Assembly: GCF_023278565.1 (NCBI RefSeq)
Contig: NC_064682.1
Span: forward strand, 3,968,001-4,032,000
Length of the DNA stretch: 64,000 bases
Source of the DNA: Colletotrichum lupini
Lineage: Eukaryota; Ascomycota; Sordariomycetes; Glomerellales; Glomerellaceae
Direction: 5' to 3'
Part shown: positions 31,677 through 42,599 of the stretch, piece after piece
How positions within the stretch are numbered: the stretch's first letter is position 1
Layout: every line of letters starts with the position of its first letter
The notes under the pieces: generated by a model
Told to the model about the DNA's origin: nothing
The model's database searches: none
What the model saw: only the letters and a program-made list of their open reading frames with translations
Position numbers and translations under genes: made by a program

Positions 31677-34347
31677 AGATCTAGACATTGTATACATTAA
31701 GACCTCGTAGTCTTTAAAGCTAAGGTGTGACTGGATAGCACCCAGTTTCTCTTCTTGAAGATAGTAGTTTATAGTTGGCCATCCGGCCTTGTATCGAAAG
31801 CCAGCCGATAACCGCGGTAGCACATAAGAAACATACGTTATGACCGAGAAGAATCCCTTATCATCTACGTGATTCGTCTGCCTTTCTGATTTAGTTACAC
31901 AAGCACCCGTTATTTGAGTACCTTATGGTAACTTGGTCAATATCTCGGAAGGACCTGAATGGCAGGTGAAATTCCTTAGGCTCCAAACAAGTAAGCAGAT
32001 GCCTCATTTTGTAATCCTTATCAGTAAGGTGCGTAATGTAGACGAGAAGCCTCCGCGAGACTCATGTTGTGAAGCAACCAAAAAAGCATGCTTGAAGACA
32101 CTATTATGAAGGTACATACACATGTTCACCATAGTACTTTGACTTTGCTACTTCTTGAATGCCGAAGTGGTATTGACGTCAATACAACTAGCTAAGGTTT
32201 CGATAACAGACAGTGACATGAGTGTTCAGTTGATATAGCTGGCCCAATCTCGCTGCTTGCCGTAGAGTTGGAATTGTTTGTGGAGGTGGGATCCGTCTAG
32301 TTGATATTGTCCCTTTCTTGCTTCGTCCTAAGTCTAGAATTTTCTTTCGAGCGAGTGTATGGAAGACATCCATGTGTCTTTGAAGGCTCTCGCTACGAAA
32401 CACATTATAGGGACTCGCGAATCTAGCATATCGACTGGTAGCTGGCAGTGTCGTGGAGATAGGGGCAAACAGGTGATTAAGAACCTCGGATCCCGAATAT
32501 GGACGAACACCTGCGTCGGTGGCACAGCTTACTTTACTGTGTATGTTTGGTCTCCACAGTCTGCAAACTTCGTGTCAACCCGGTACCCCACTCTCCTCAA
32601 AGACCCAGCGAGGATCGGAGTACTCGGTCCTCTGAGCCGGATAGTGGCGGTCGTTGTGGGAAATGTGGGTGTTTGGCTGATGCCCGCCAGAGCAGAATTT
32701 CGTGCCAAGCATGCGAGCAGCAGTCCATCCATTCGAGCCAGAGGGAACTTAGAAGTGGCGTAAGCATCTAGGCTAGAATCTCTACTGTCTCTACCTCATG
32801 CTCGGAGTGATCAGTAGAAGTCTGCCAGAGGGTTGACATGGAAGCACATCACAATATGAAGATGCCCCGGCAATTGTGGGCGTGGCGCGATTGAGATGGC
32901 GATCTTGAGTTATTATTTGCAAACCAGTCAGAAATCTTTGCTACTTCCACATCACGCACATCCATGTCCTCGACTACAAAAACGGTCCATTTGTGCCACT
33001 GTGTTCTTAAGAATGGGTTTTCCAGTCGATAAAGGAATCAGTGGTGCCCGAACAGACATGGATGGACGGATGTCAAGTTTTGCAGGCGCATCCAGCACAT
33101 CTAATGTCCTCCTCCTCTTACAAAACTCTACAATCCTCTTGAGAGTGACAAAACCCCCCTCGAAATCCAGCCCGGGGCACTTTGTACCCACGGACGTGCG
33201 ATTTGCGGAGGGGCATCGTGGCCGTTCGTCGCAGAGTCCACTGCGTTGTTTGGATCGGAACCAGGGTGATGTGATGTGATGATCTGAAGGCGCGCAGATA
33301 TTCCACTATTTCACCTTCGGATGACCCATGCCATCGGTTATGTTCAGACGTTGAGTTGGAAGCCACGAGGCCAAACAAGACGATGCACAAAACCTAGTGC
33401 CCGGGGGCACGAGTGGAAGGCGTTTCCGCACAGGCCTCTTCTCGGGCGATCTACTGTTTCGAAATGCGATAGATCAACGCACCGCGGACGACGATATCAT
33501 CTTTGAAAAGTGCCAACTGGTTGCTTGGACAGATGTGGCAGAGGTCGCACAACTTCAGGAGGCGTGATGGTCTGTCGCCATCGCAAGAGTGTGATACAGT
33601 GACACTTGACAATCCTACCCTTCAACCCTTCCGTGCCTTCTATTCCTCCATAATATGATCAAGGGTCGGCTTAAGCGGCTAGGTTTTCGTATCTCTGTAG
33701 TGTCATGCCACCACTTTCAGTGGGGAGGGTCTGCTTGGCCACAGTCGAAATTGAGGACAATGACCCGGTTTCTGCAGCAGATTGGATTCCCCATAGGGCC
33801 ATTTTAGACTCTTGCACGAGTCGAAATCATCACTTACCCTGTATACAAGGGTCCAGTAGGCCAACGGTATTGGTAAACTCCATCAGCCGGCAGAAATTTG
33901 ACACTATAAACCCCTGGATGCACAAAGAGGGCGAGGGTGAGTTCGACTTGGTTGACAAGTCCCGGCGTTGAGTTCCCGAATTAAGCAACCTTTCCGTCAA
34001 TCCCACAAAATAGCCTTGCAATCACGGCTACCAACACCCGTTGAAAGCACTTTTTGGTCTAAACATGCTGCCTCCTTGTTTCACTAAAGTGCGTCCTGCC
34101 TCCTCAAGTCTAGCCTGCATTTGCTCGCTTGTTTAAGGAAGTTGAAAATAACACCCGTACTCAGTTAGACCAATTCAGTCAAAAGAGCTTGTTTTCACCA
34201 CCTTTGCTCTTCGCTGCGCTGCAGCTCCGCATCCACATTCAATTCATCCTTCACTGAGAAATGGGACTTGTCGGTCGGTTCAGAAGTCTATGGGTATGCT
34301 CTTGATTCATACGAGCGGCATTCAGCTTGTCGTCTCTGCGTGAGAAT
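31677..34347. other. intergenic, no gene recognised
   Basis: About 2.7 kb between the pectin lyase and the rhodopsin-domain gene. Short frames on both strands look random. The right end should hold the promoter of the membrane-protein gene. Confidence 0.5.
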
Positions 34348-35816
34348 ATGAGCGCACCACCATTACCCACCGATGGATCGGTGCCGTTGACACCGGAAGG
34401 AGATGCGCCCCAGGCTCAGACGGACTTTGTCTACAGCAATGGCCAGGCCAACGCAACGATCGCATTCGGCGCCATCATCACGATTATCACAACTGCCTCT
34501 GTGATCGCTCGACTTTACACGCGTTATTTCATCACGAAGCAAGTTCGCATAGATGATGCATGGGCCCTACTCGCTCTGGTACGATTAAACCTGACCCGCC
34601 ACAAGAAGCAAGCCTACTCACAAGATGCATAGTTCAGCACTATTGCTGTGAACATCATGCAGAGTGTTTTCACAAAAGTGTATCTACCTACCATGCTGGC
34701 CATGGTCACAGCCAGTAACGAAGGGTCAAAAGTAAGCCTTCACTGTTGACTTCAGCGCTTCATCATATTGACGATGCCGGTAGATCCCTTATGCCGTCGA
34801 GATCACATACAACATTGCCATGGCCGCCTTGAAGATGACTTTCCTATTTCAGTTCTATCACATCTTCCGGAACGTGCGCATCATGAGAAGAGTATACGTT
34901 GGCGCCATCATCTTTGTCGCCGCTTGGACATTGGCACAGATCTTGCTCCAGATCCTGATCTGCTTGCCGATAGAAGCCAACTGGGATCACAGTGTGCGAA
35001 ATGCCAAGTGTCTCCCGAGCGTGCTGTCGACGTACTTCAATGCGACAGGAACATTGGTCACCGATGTCATTGTTCTCTTCTTGCCTCTTCCTACGCTTTG
35101 GAGCTTGAAGCTGAATAGCAGTCAACGTTGGGCGGCATTGGGCGTGTTCGGCATTGGCGCATTGTGAGTTATCTCAGCCGCTAGCATCTTTGGTCTTTAC
35201 TATGTAAAGGAACCTTGACTCACATGCATCCAGAGTTCCCATTATGTCGGCTGGTCGTATCTGGAGTTTGACACACGCGCCGCCGAAAGGGTACATGAGT
35301 ACAGCGTGCTGGACGATCGCGGAGCTGGGAGTTGGCGTCACCACGGCATCTCTGGCAACCATCCGTCAGCTTCTGGATCGAAAAGTGAACGAACTATTCC
35401 AAAGACACCAAGAGATGGCTCGGCGACAGTCTGCCATGGTGACCGTCGGGTCGCAGACGAATACGACACAACAGTTCAATACTCGGTCTAACGGCAGCGA
35501 GGTCGATTTAATACACGGCAGATGGCCTCACACAGGAACAAACAGCGCTCTCAGTAATCATGGATCCCCGAGATCAACAAGTTCTTTGAGCAAGGTCTTT
35601 GAGGTATTCACTAAGGAGAAGTTCCTTCGAAGCCCAACGGGCGGTAGTCAAGGTGACCAGTCGGGGTTGAATCTGCAAAATGGCGCGACAAGCACTATGG
35701 TTACGACGTCTCGCAATCACAGTATCTCTATGTCTGAAGGAGCCGCTAATTTCTTGGGCGAATTTGGCATTCTAGTAGAGAGAACTTGGGAGGTCGAAGA
35801 GATCCGCATGGAATAG
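34348..35816 (+). CDS. rhodopsin-domain (SAT4-like) integral membrane protein
   Basis: Four exons, 34348-34578, 34633-34731, 34784-35163 and 35234-35816, 430 aa. I chose the ATG at 34348 (MSAPPLPTDG); the open frame extends a little upstream but has no earlier ATG. The family has seven membrane spans. Those visible include IAFGAIITIITTASVIARL, MTFLFQFYHIF, VYVGAIIFVAAWTLAQILLQILICLP and LVTDVIVLFLPLPTLWSL. Family marks are RIDDAWALLAL in the first cytosolic loop, NAKCL and the ITYNIAMAALKM span. The C-terminal 130 residues are soluble and Ser/Thr-rich. Introns are 52-70 nt with GTACGA, GTAAGC and GTGAGT donors. Members are proposed receptors or transport-like proteins; some (Pth11-related) sense surfaces. 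A function for this one is not known. Confidence 0.85.
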
Positions 35817-36700
35817 CGAGATAGCTGATGTGACCGTAAGTTCGGCCAAATTAATGAAGTAATATGATGTAAATGTGTAATCATTTAAGAAAGCATTGCA
35901 TCTTGGCCAATGATCGCTCAAGACTCCAAGCGACGTTTGCGCGCTGATGATTATCGGCATGTACCCGCCCCTCACGCCCCCTCGGGGGTCGATACCGAAC
36001 GCCGGCCGAAGTGTATGGTCTCCTAGCCGCAAACTCCGAGATCCACACGGGCCCGGCAGCGGGACACTCCTGCAAGTCCCGTCGGAGTGATGATGCGGAT
36101 TGGTGTTACGGTGAGGGTTCCTTGGTGATCCTAATACAAGCATCGGAGGGCCTGTTTCGCCTGGCCGTAGCGGAGTGACATGTATCCGTTCCAGGCCCTT
36201 TAATCAGCTGAGGGCGTCCTCATGACATCAGAGTAAGCTGAGCAAACAAAAGGGGGAGCTAGGATACGATGTAGAGTTAGCGCCGGACGCCCCCAGGAAT
36301 CCATCACCCACAAACCGTTGCCGGCATGCACAGCGACATCGTGGCAGACAGGCGCTAGACCTGTTTTAGAAGCATCCTGCGCCAGATGAGAAACAAATTA
36401 TCTCTGGGATGAGATCGTGAAGTCCTTCAAATTGAGATGCGATCCGCGACGTCGTCAATGATGCGTGCAATCTGGAGATACCTAAATCTCGTCTGGACAT
36501 CAAAACGTCAAGGTTGGCCGAGATCCCAAATTTTGAGATGTATAAATACCCAACGTGAGCGAAACACAACAAATAATAGGTCGGGAAACCAACAACATTT
36601 ATCACTCCGTATCAGAAGCATATCAGCATTTCTATTCATCACCTCACGGAACCTTCTTCTTTCCAAACCCCCAGGTCTCTTATACTTCCATACTCTCACA
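35817..36700. other. intergenic, MDR gene promoter region
   Basis: About 880 bp. It holds a C5-TC-G5 palindrome at 35,977-35,988 and a good TATA box at 36,541. An open frame extends upstream of the MDR ATG, but its residues do not resemble the family. Confidence 0.5.
36541..36548 (+). promoter_or_regulatory. TATA box of MDR reductase gene
   Basis: TATAAATA lies 160 bp upstream of the ATG at 36701, a consensus element at a normal fungal distance, which also supports that ATG as the start. Confidence 0.5.
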
Positions 36701-37813
36701 ATGCCTACCAATCAAGCCGCTTGGCTGACAGCTAAAAAGGCCAAGCCCTTGAAGGTTCAGTCAGCCCCATACACACCAGCAGGCCAGAATGAGATCGTGA
36801 TTCGGAATAGAGCTGTAGCTATCAACCCAGTCGACTGGTTCAAGCAAGAAACCGGCGACATACTCTACGACTGGGTCAAGTACCCCTGCATCCTCGGCAA
36901 CGACGTCTCTGGCGATGTAGTCGAAGTCGGCCCAGGTGCTCAGGACCGGTTCAAGATCGGCGACCGTGTTGTTGGCCACGCCGTGGGTCTCGACAAGCGG
37001 AGCAATAAGTCATCAGAAGGCGGTTTTCAAGAATACGTTGTATTGCGAGCCGACCTGACTTCTCAAATTCCCGATTCAATCACTTTTGAGGAGGCCTGTG
37101 TAATACCTTTGGGTGCTTCGACTGCTGCCTGCGGTCTCTTCATGAAGGACTTTGTCGGTCTTCGACACCCAGACGTCTCCGCAAAATCCACAGGAGAGAC
37201 GCTCTTAGTCTGGGGCGGCTCGACAAGCGTGGGGTCCAACGCCATTCAGCTTGCCGCTGGGGCTGGTTACGAAGTCATTGTGACAGCATCCCCGAAGAAC
37301 TTTGACTATGTCAAGTCTCTCGGTGCCGCCGAAGTTTTTGATTATCGCAGTCCGGCTGTTGTTCAAGACGTTATCAAGGCATTTCAGAAACGGAAGTCTG
37401 CTGGCGCAATCGCGATCGGAGCGGGGTCTCTGATCCCCTGTATCAACATCATGGCCGCTTGCAAGGGCCGCAAGTTTGTCGCGCAAGCCAGTGTCGCCGG
37501 ACCTGGTAGACCGCCCACAAACGTTTCGGAAACTGTTTCGTTGCTGTGGGCGATGGCTTCCGAGAGCGCAACCGCGACATTCAAGTGCAAGACGAGCGGT
37601 GTGAGAACCAAGTTCATCTGGGGAAGCGATCTTATGGCGAACGAGGTCGGTGCGGCGATTTACCGAGACTTCCTACCTCAAGCACTGGCCCAGGGCAAGT
37701 TTATCCCGGCTCCCAAGCCGCATGTTGTTGGCAAGGGCTTGAAATCCATACAACAGGCATTCGAAGTCAGTTACAAGGGAGTCTCGGCGAAGAAGATTGT
37801 TGTGTCTTTGTGA
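36701..37813 (+). CDS. MDR-superfamily alcohol dehydrogenase-like / enoyl reductase
   Basis: A single exon, 370 aa, starting MPTNQAAWLTAKKAKP. The GroES-like domain (about 1-140) has NEIVIRNRAVAINPVDW and GNDVSGDVVEVGPG. The nucleotide-binding domain has LVWGGSTSVGSNAIQLA and the LGAAEVFDYRSP strand, typical of NADPH-dependent medium-chain reductases. The structural-zinc Cys cluster is absent, which fits the quinone-oxidoreductase and trans-enoyl-reductase (LovC-like) branch. It probably reduces a C=C or C=O bond with NADPH in the cytosol; the substrate is unknown. No polyketide synthase is nearby, so a role in secondary metabolism is not supported by context. The first in-frame ATG upstream (36437) would add 88 residues unlike the family, so it was not used. 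Confidence 0.85.
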   Translation: MPTNQAAWLTAKKAKPLKVQSAPYTPAGQNEIVIRNRAVAINPVDWFKQETGDILYDWVKYPCILGNDVSGDVVEVGPGAQDRFKIGDRVVGHAVGLDKRSNKSSEGGFQEYVVLRADLTSQIPDSITFEEACVIPLGASTAACGLFMKDFVGLRHPDVSAKSTGETLLVWGGSTSVGSNAIQLAAGAGYEVIVTASPKNFDYVKSLGAAEVFDYRSPAVVQDVIKAFQKRKSAGAIAIGAGSLIPCINIMAACKGRKFVAQASVAGPGRPPTNVSETVSLLWAMASESATATFKCKTSGVRTKFIWGSDLMANEVGAAIYRDFLPQALAQGKFIPAPKPHVVGKGLKSIQQAFEVSYKGVSAKKIVVSL

Positions 37814-38975
37814 AGATGAGTGCCGCCCGTGCTTCCTCAATCACGGAGTTGGATGTAATAGCGTTTTCTTTTCGTGCCTGAGTCCCTTCATCTATTGATA
37901 CTCAACGCAAGCCTCTTCTACATAATAGTACCAAATGTGAAAAATCGCTGCGAAATGTTCGAAGCATTGCAAACGTGAGCCTAGATCCCATGGCTTTACA
38001 TTGATGACGTACTTAGCTTTGCCGTGGACCGAATCTCCTATGTATTACCACTACTATTCAGCCATGGCAGAGAACCACGTGGTTTATTGGCTTGAGTTGA
38101 TGCCATCAATGATCATCCAATCCTCTTCGATACGTTCACTTCGGGATAGCGTCTTCGGGTAGTCCCGCTGCTGAAACAGAGCCTAGAGGAGCATTTACCA
38201 ACCGATTGGAAATACCGCGATTGCGATGCACAATAATGCTCAGACAAGCAACATCTGATTTCTTTGGCAAAGTCGAGTGACAAAACCCATTCATGAATCA
38301 TGGCCGAGCACCCCAAATAAGTGCAACACTACAGGGAATGGCCCAGTCTGGAGGACATGTCATTAGACGAGCCCCATGCAGATCGCTCAGAGATAAGACC
38401 AACCGAGACTTTGTATGGTCGTCTGCTTTACTCCCTGCAAACCTTCGCGATTCATGCGCATCCCCGGCTTCCACAGCGGACTAGACGCTACAAACGGAGG
38501 GGCAGCGGGCCGTTCGCTGCGAACGCTGGACTCGCTTTCTAAGCCAAGCTTCTGGAACCGAACGTCAGCTCTTGGCATCGTGAAGCAAATAGGACTTTAC
38601 ACGATTATGCGTCCTAATACTCGTTCAAAGCTCGGGCTGGGCCTTGACAACTTCATCCATTGCCTAAACCACTGTTTTTTCAGTTCTGAGACAGTACTGA
38701 ATGGTCGGGGTTATCTCCAACAATGCAGGAGATCTTAGGACTACCTATCGAAATGGGGATTGATGCATGTTCTCCTCCTACCAGCCGGGGTGGCCATGTT
38801 GCCGCACTCTTTTTACCCCAAGATCCTGACTCGCGACGATAGAACAGATAAACAGATATGCCCATGTATACAATACCCTGAACTCCTTCCAAAACCTGCA
38901 GAAATTCCCTCTTCTCGACGGCCGGCTGAGAGGTACTCGCGAGCTTCTTGAAAGACTGTTTCGAACGCTGCAACA
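37814..38975. other. intergenic, no gene recognised
   Basis: About 1.2 kb. A minus-strand frame at 38,680-39,015 overlaps the pseudogene start and has no clear family; I do not call it. Confidence 0.45.
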
Positions 38976-40028
38976 ATGATCGAAATGGGACAACAGGGAC
39001 GTCAAGTACATACAAAGATCAAATATTTTGATGATCCAGGCGTACCTTTGGTGCCCATGATAATTGGAGGGTAAGATGCCAATTCCGACTCAATTCGTTG
39101 GAAAGCTAATTTGTGATGGAAAAGTCCGGAACCCGGCAAGCCTCAACCCAAAGTCGAGATCCCTACAACTATCACCGATATCACTGGCAGAGAGGATGAA
39201 TTCACGCTCGATGTTCAAGGTTTCCACTATGTCAAGCATCAAAGTCGATTAACCAACTGGGATGATGATGAGGAAATTAAGCGGGTAAACTACTCTGAGA
39301 TGGAGGAACTTTGCTACAAAGTCCTATCCGAGACCGAGAACATGTGAGTGACTCCCCATTCGTGTTGCGATGAAGCTTTTTCTGCCCGCCCGAACTACCA
39401 CAAGTCTAGCATGATGCTGAAACGCATAGGCCCAAGCCCTGCCTGGTTCATATCATGACACATATCATTCGTCGTGGTCCCAAAGACGGCGAAGGCCCGA
39501 AGGGTCCGGCGCCGTTGTATGGAGTACATGTGGACCAGTCATTTAAGGCAGCTGAAGGAGTCGCCGAAAGATGGCTGAAGGAAAGAGCAGAAGAATTGCT
39601 CAAGAAGCCCCGATACCAGATTATCAACGCAAGCAAACTCTGGTCCTCGCACAAACTCCAGATTAGCTGACAAAGGTCCGCAGATGTGGCGACCCATTCG
39701 CCCGATAACTCGTGACCCTTTCGCGGTCTCGGATGCCCGGACTATACCAGACTCGGACTTGGTGTTTGTACCAGTACGATTTCCGGATCACGACACTGAA
39801 GCCGTGGAAGTTCGTCCGCCGACGGCTTCGCAGCACAAGTGGTATTTCAAAGACCAACAACAGGTTGATGACGTGCTGTTCTTCAAACAAGTGGACTCAA
39901 GCACGAAGCCTGGTGTTCCCAGAAGAGTGCCTCACTGTGCTTTCAAGGATACTGACTTGCCAGAAGGCGCTGGTGAGCCGAGAGCGAGCATTGACGTCAG
40001 AGCATTTGTTTTCTATGATGAAGACTAG
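38976..40028 (+). pseudogene. AsaB/CmcJ-like (GA4-desaturase family) oxygenase pseudogene
   Basis: Conserved family blocks follow in order: KIKYFDDPGVPLVP, RWKAN, WKSPEPGKPQPKVEIP, a LDVQGFHYVKHQS segment, HVDQSFKAAEG, RYQIIN, then MWRPIRPITRDPFAVSDA, PPTASQHKWYF and a CAFKDTDLP ending at FYDED. The family (fungal AsaB, bacterial CmcJ) includes hydroxylases/desaturases of small molecules and is about 280-320 aa. Two stops interrupt the first exon in its own frame: TAA at 39072-39074 and TGA at 39114-39116, on either side of RWKAN. A GT-AG intron fits 39342-39429 (GTGAGT to CATAG). The next splice would use a GC donor (after RYQIIN, GCAAGC) with acceptor CAG at 39,683. Otherwise the sequence is well kept, so inactivation is recent. 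It ends 77 bp from the converging esterase gene. Confidence 0.75.
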
Positions 40029-40105
40029 GTACATGGGGAAGTGTCTTGCAGCTCTGGCACATGAGGACATGCACATCTGAAACAGTCTGTTTGGAGCTTT
40101 TGGGA

Positions 40106-41171
40106 TCAAGCCAAGGCCCTTGAGATACTTCTCGCCAGTGCCAAGTGAACGGGCGACGTCGGGTGTAGACTGTTAATCCACATATATTCATTAGCAGCAT
40201 AGGTGCAGTTGTCCCATTTAGTGTCTGGCTCGGGCGTTCCACTAGGCCAGGTGTTAGTCAAACATATCTTTCGCCGGGTATGGGCTTGAAAATCCCGTCT
40301 TACTTTTGGTATGCTGAGCAGTATGTCGTCGTGTTCTTATAGACTGCCGTTTCTCTGTAGCGTTCGGGCGTATTCATGACTCTGTCAAACAATCCATAGG
40401 TATCGTACTGAAATACAGTCACATCTCCGTGAGCCTCTCGCAAGTCCTTGACAAATACTCCAAGACGCTCGTTCCAGTCTGCTACCGCGGCTTTCTCAAG
40501 AGGAATCCGCTCTCCAGCGGCGCTGGATTGAGTTGTTCTCGGCATCCGCTCAAGCGGCGGTACATTGAGGAACAGGAAGTTCCGAGCACCCGCCTCGTAG
40601 ACTTCTTCCACCAACTTCTCGTACTTATCAAAGATTATTGGGTGAAGGTCCGTGGAATTGCCATTGGTATAAGACTTTCCAATGTCGTTGATACCGATAA
40701 AGAAGCCGAACAGGGTAGACTCGGCATCCCAGGTTTGGTTTGTCCCGGTATAGTTGGGGATGAATCCCTCTTCAACTTGACTCACAACGTCGATGCTGGA
40801 CGTCACGAGACTGTTGTCGACAGTGGCACCGCTCGCCGCGAAGTTGTAGGTCAATAGTAGAGACGCATTATGTTTGGTGGTCAAGTATTGGATCCAATTT
40901 TCTCCATTTGCGCTGGTCGGGCCCGGGTACGTCGGATTCCCAAGGGGATTGGCCATGGAGGGTTGATCGTGGGTGACATAGAATCCAGTCCTGGTATAGG
41001 AGTCTCCACTGTATTTCACATCAGCCCTAGAATAATTGTGTTTCAGAAGCTTTCAACTTACAACGTGAAAAGTGTCTTCAGACCAGCGAAGCCTGGGTAT
41101 GCTGTGATACCTTGGGTCGCCAGAAGACCAAGTACCAGCAGTGATGGAAAACTGTAGAATGACAAAATCAT
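40106..41171 (-). CDS. secreted GDSL/SGNH acetylesterase, CE16-like
   Basis: Three exons on the minus strand, 41171-41062, 41008-40304 and 40241-40106, 316 aa. The N-terminus MILSFYSFPSLLVLGLLATQGITA is a signal peptide. Block I is TFGDSYT, created exactly across intron 1 (Ser nucleophile). A conserved NFAASGA segment follows, block III is FGFFIGINDIG, and the C-terminal His is in YMWINSLHPT, the form usual in CE16. The third exon is needed for that His; the second frame otherwise stops at 40300. CE16 enzymes remove acetyl groups from non-reducing-end sugars of hemicellulose oligomers; a general SGNH lipase is the alternative. Several NxT/NxS sites suit a secreted glycoprotein. A TATAAG lies about 95 bp upstream on this strand. 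Confidence 0.85.
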
Positions 41172-42394
41172 AGTTGTGATGGGCCTCTCAGGTGATCTAG
41201 TCTAGCTCATGAAATGTCCACATGTGTTGTCAAGAGTTAGTGAGGGAAGGGACTCTGAAAGACTTCTTATACTGATGGTGTTCTCCTCAATTCGAGTAGT
41301 CACGTTGAGGATGATGCCATCACCCCTCCCATCTTCAGCTCATCCGTGTCTCCGAGACGGGCCAGAGGATATGAAGTAGCCAGGTTGAACCCTCTGTTCT
41401 CGTGTCCTTGTCGTACGCGTGGCTCACTAGTCTCTATGCTAGCAAGTCCGCCTGGAAGACTCGCAGGACATCATCACGTCCGTCCACCTACATTGACAAC
41501 CCATAGAGAAATTCAGGGAACGGATGCAGATCACGGAGCTATCCGCTGCCAGATGCGAATGAGGTAAGCCAGAGTGCATCAGAACTACATGTCCGAGGCA
41601 GGCTCCACCAATGGGGCGTTTTCCTCGCCGATCGCTACTTGGAATTCGCGAAGGGCCCGGCCTGCCCGGAGCAACTCGGCCGGAAGGTTGGACTCGATGT
41701 CCGACTCGCAACAGACGGGTTGCCAAGCCGACTTATAGGCCGAAGCTTGAGCCGACGAGGTTAATGTGAAGGAGTAGCTTTGGGGATTTTGAGATCATGC
41801 GAGGACTGTGGGACACTTCTCGGTGCCCACAGCTTGAATTAAGGCGATGCAGACAGCACGTACATAATCTTGACAACACGAAACTAATGGGAAGTCGAAA
41901 ACGATGAGGCAAAGGGCTGGCTATGATGAATGTTGAGGTTAAACGTAAGACAAGCCAGGCGTGACAGACTATCACGCATGAATCCTGAAGGCTGAGGGAA
42001 TCATCTAATCCAACTTTGTGTGGCCACAAAGCTATTCGTCGCATCTCATTCCGAGCTCTTCGCAAGAACAGCAAGGGTAATTCTCGCACTTGTCGTACGG
42101 GCCATGATACCATCATCTAACAGTCACAAAGTTCTTATAGGCAGTCTGGTAGTCTCAGACAGAGATAGAGAAGACTCCGGGGGTTCTGACGCCCTCAGGG
42201 TACAGTGTCGCTTGTGTCAAAATCCTTCAGGTAGAGCAAAATCTGAACCCTGCATCCATCGGGAAGGATCGCCGTCACGCCAGACGCAAGTAGTTGCTAT
42301 AATAATTCGTCAGGGTTTACGAGCGATTTCCAGGTCTACTGTCAGGATTCTGTTCCTACAGCTGGATTGGGGAGCTAGCTTCAAGGAGCGATCC
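41172..42394. other. intergenic up to Copia copy 2
   Basis: About 1.2 kb with the esterase promoter at the left. Right up to the GATCC target duplication (42390-42394) the base composition is normal, so RIP spill-over on this side is not apparent. Confidence 0.5.
41266..41271 (-). promoter_or_regulatory. TATA-like element of CE16-type esterase
   Basis: TATAAG on the minus strand, about 95 bp upstream of the ATG at 41171. Confidence 0.4.
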
Positions 42395-42599
42395 TATCGG
42401 ATTAGAAGTCCAATTCGACCGCGGCATACAGCCGACTGCGCAGGGGCCAATTAGGGGCCCTATTTACGATTATCGTAGCTAGCCTAACTTACGGTTAGAA
42501 CCTCTTTTTTATACCTACTACGCAAATATTTATATAGTTTAATTAATCTCTTTATTAACTACGGTTTAAACTAACTACTTTATAATAAGGATATTAATA
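42395..42599 (+). repeat. 5' LTR of Copia copy 2
   Basis: 205 bp from TATCGG (unmutated TGTCGG) to TTAATA. The first 60 or so bases keep CA/TG dinucleotides (GCATACAG, TGCGCAGG) that are lost in the 3' LTR. Confidence 0.88.

Noticed and set aside
30681..31823. Long minus-strand open frame (380 aa) over the pectin lyase
   Set aside because: It is the antisense of a strongly codon-biased gene; the Gly/Ser/Leu-rich translation has no domain. The plus strand has a signal peptide, PL1 blocks and CBM1.
36437..36700. Upstream extension of the MDR reductase frame
   Set aside because: The added 88 residues do not resemble the family, and the TATA box at 36,541 falls inside them; the ATG at 36,701 begins the family's usual N-terminus.
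30027..41171. Secondary-metabolite gene cluster between the Copia copies
   Set aside because: An MDR reductase and an AsaB-like pseudogene are close together, but there is no backbone enzyme (PKS, NRPS, terpene synthase), and the other genes are wall enzymes and a receptor.
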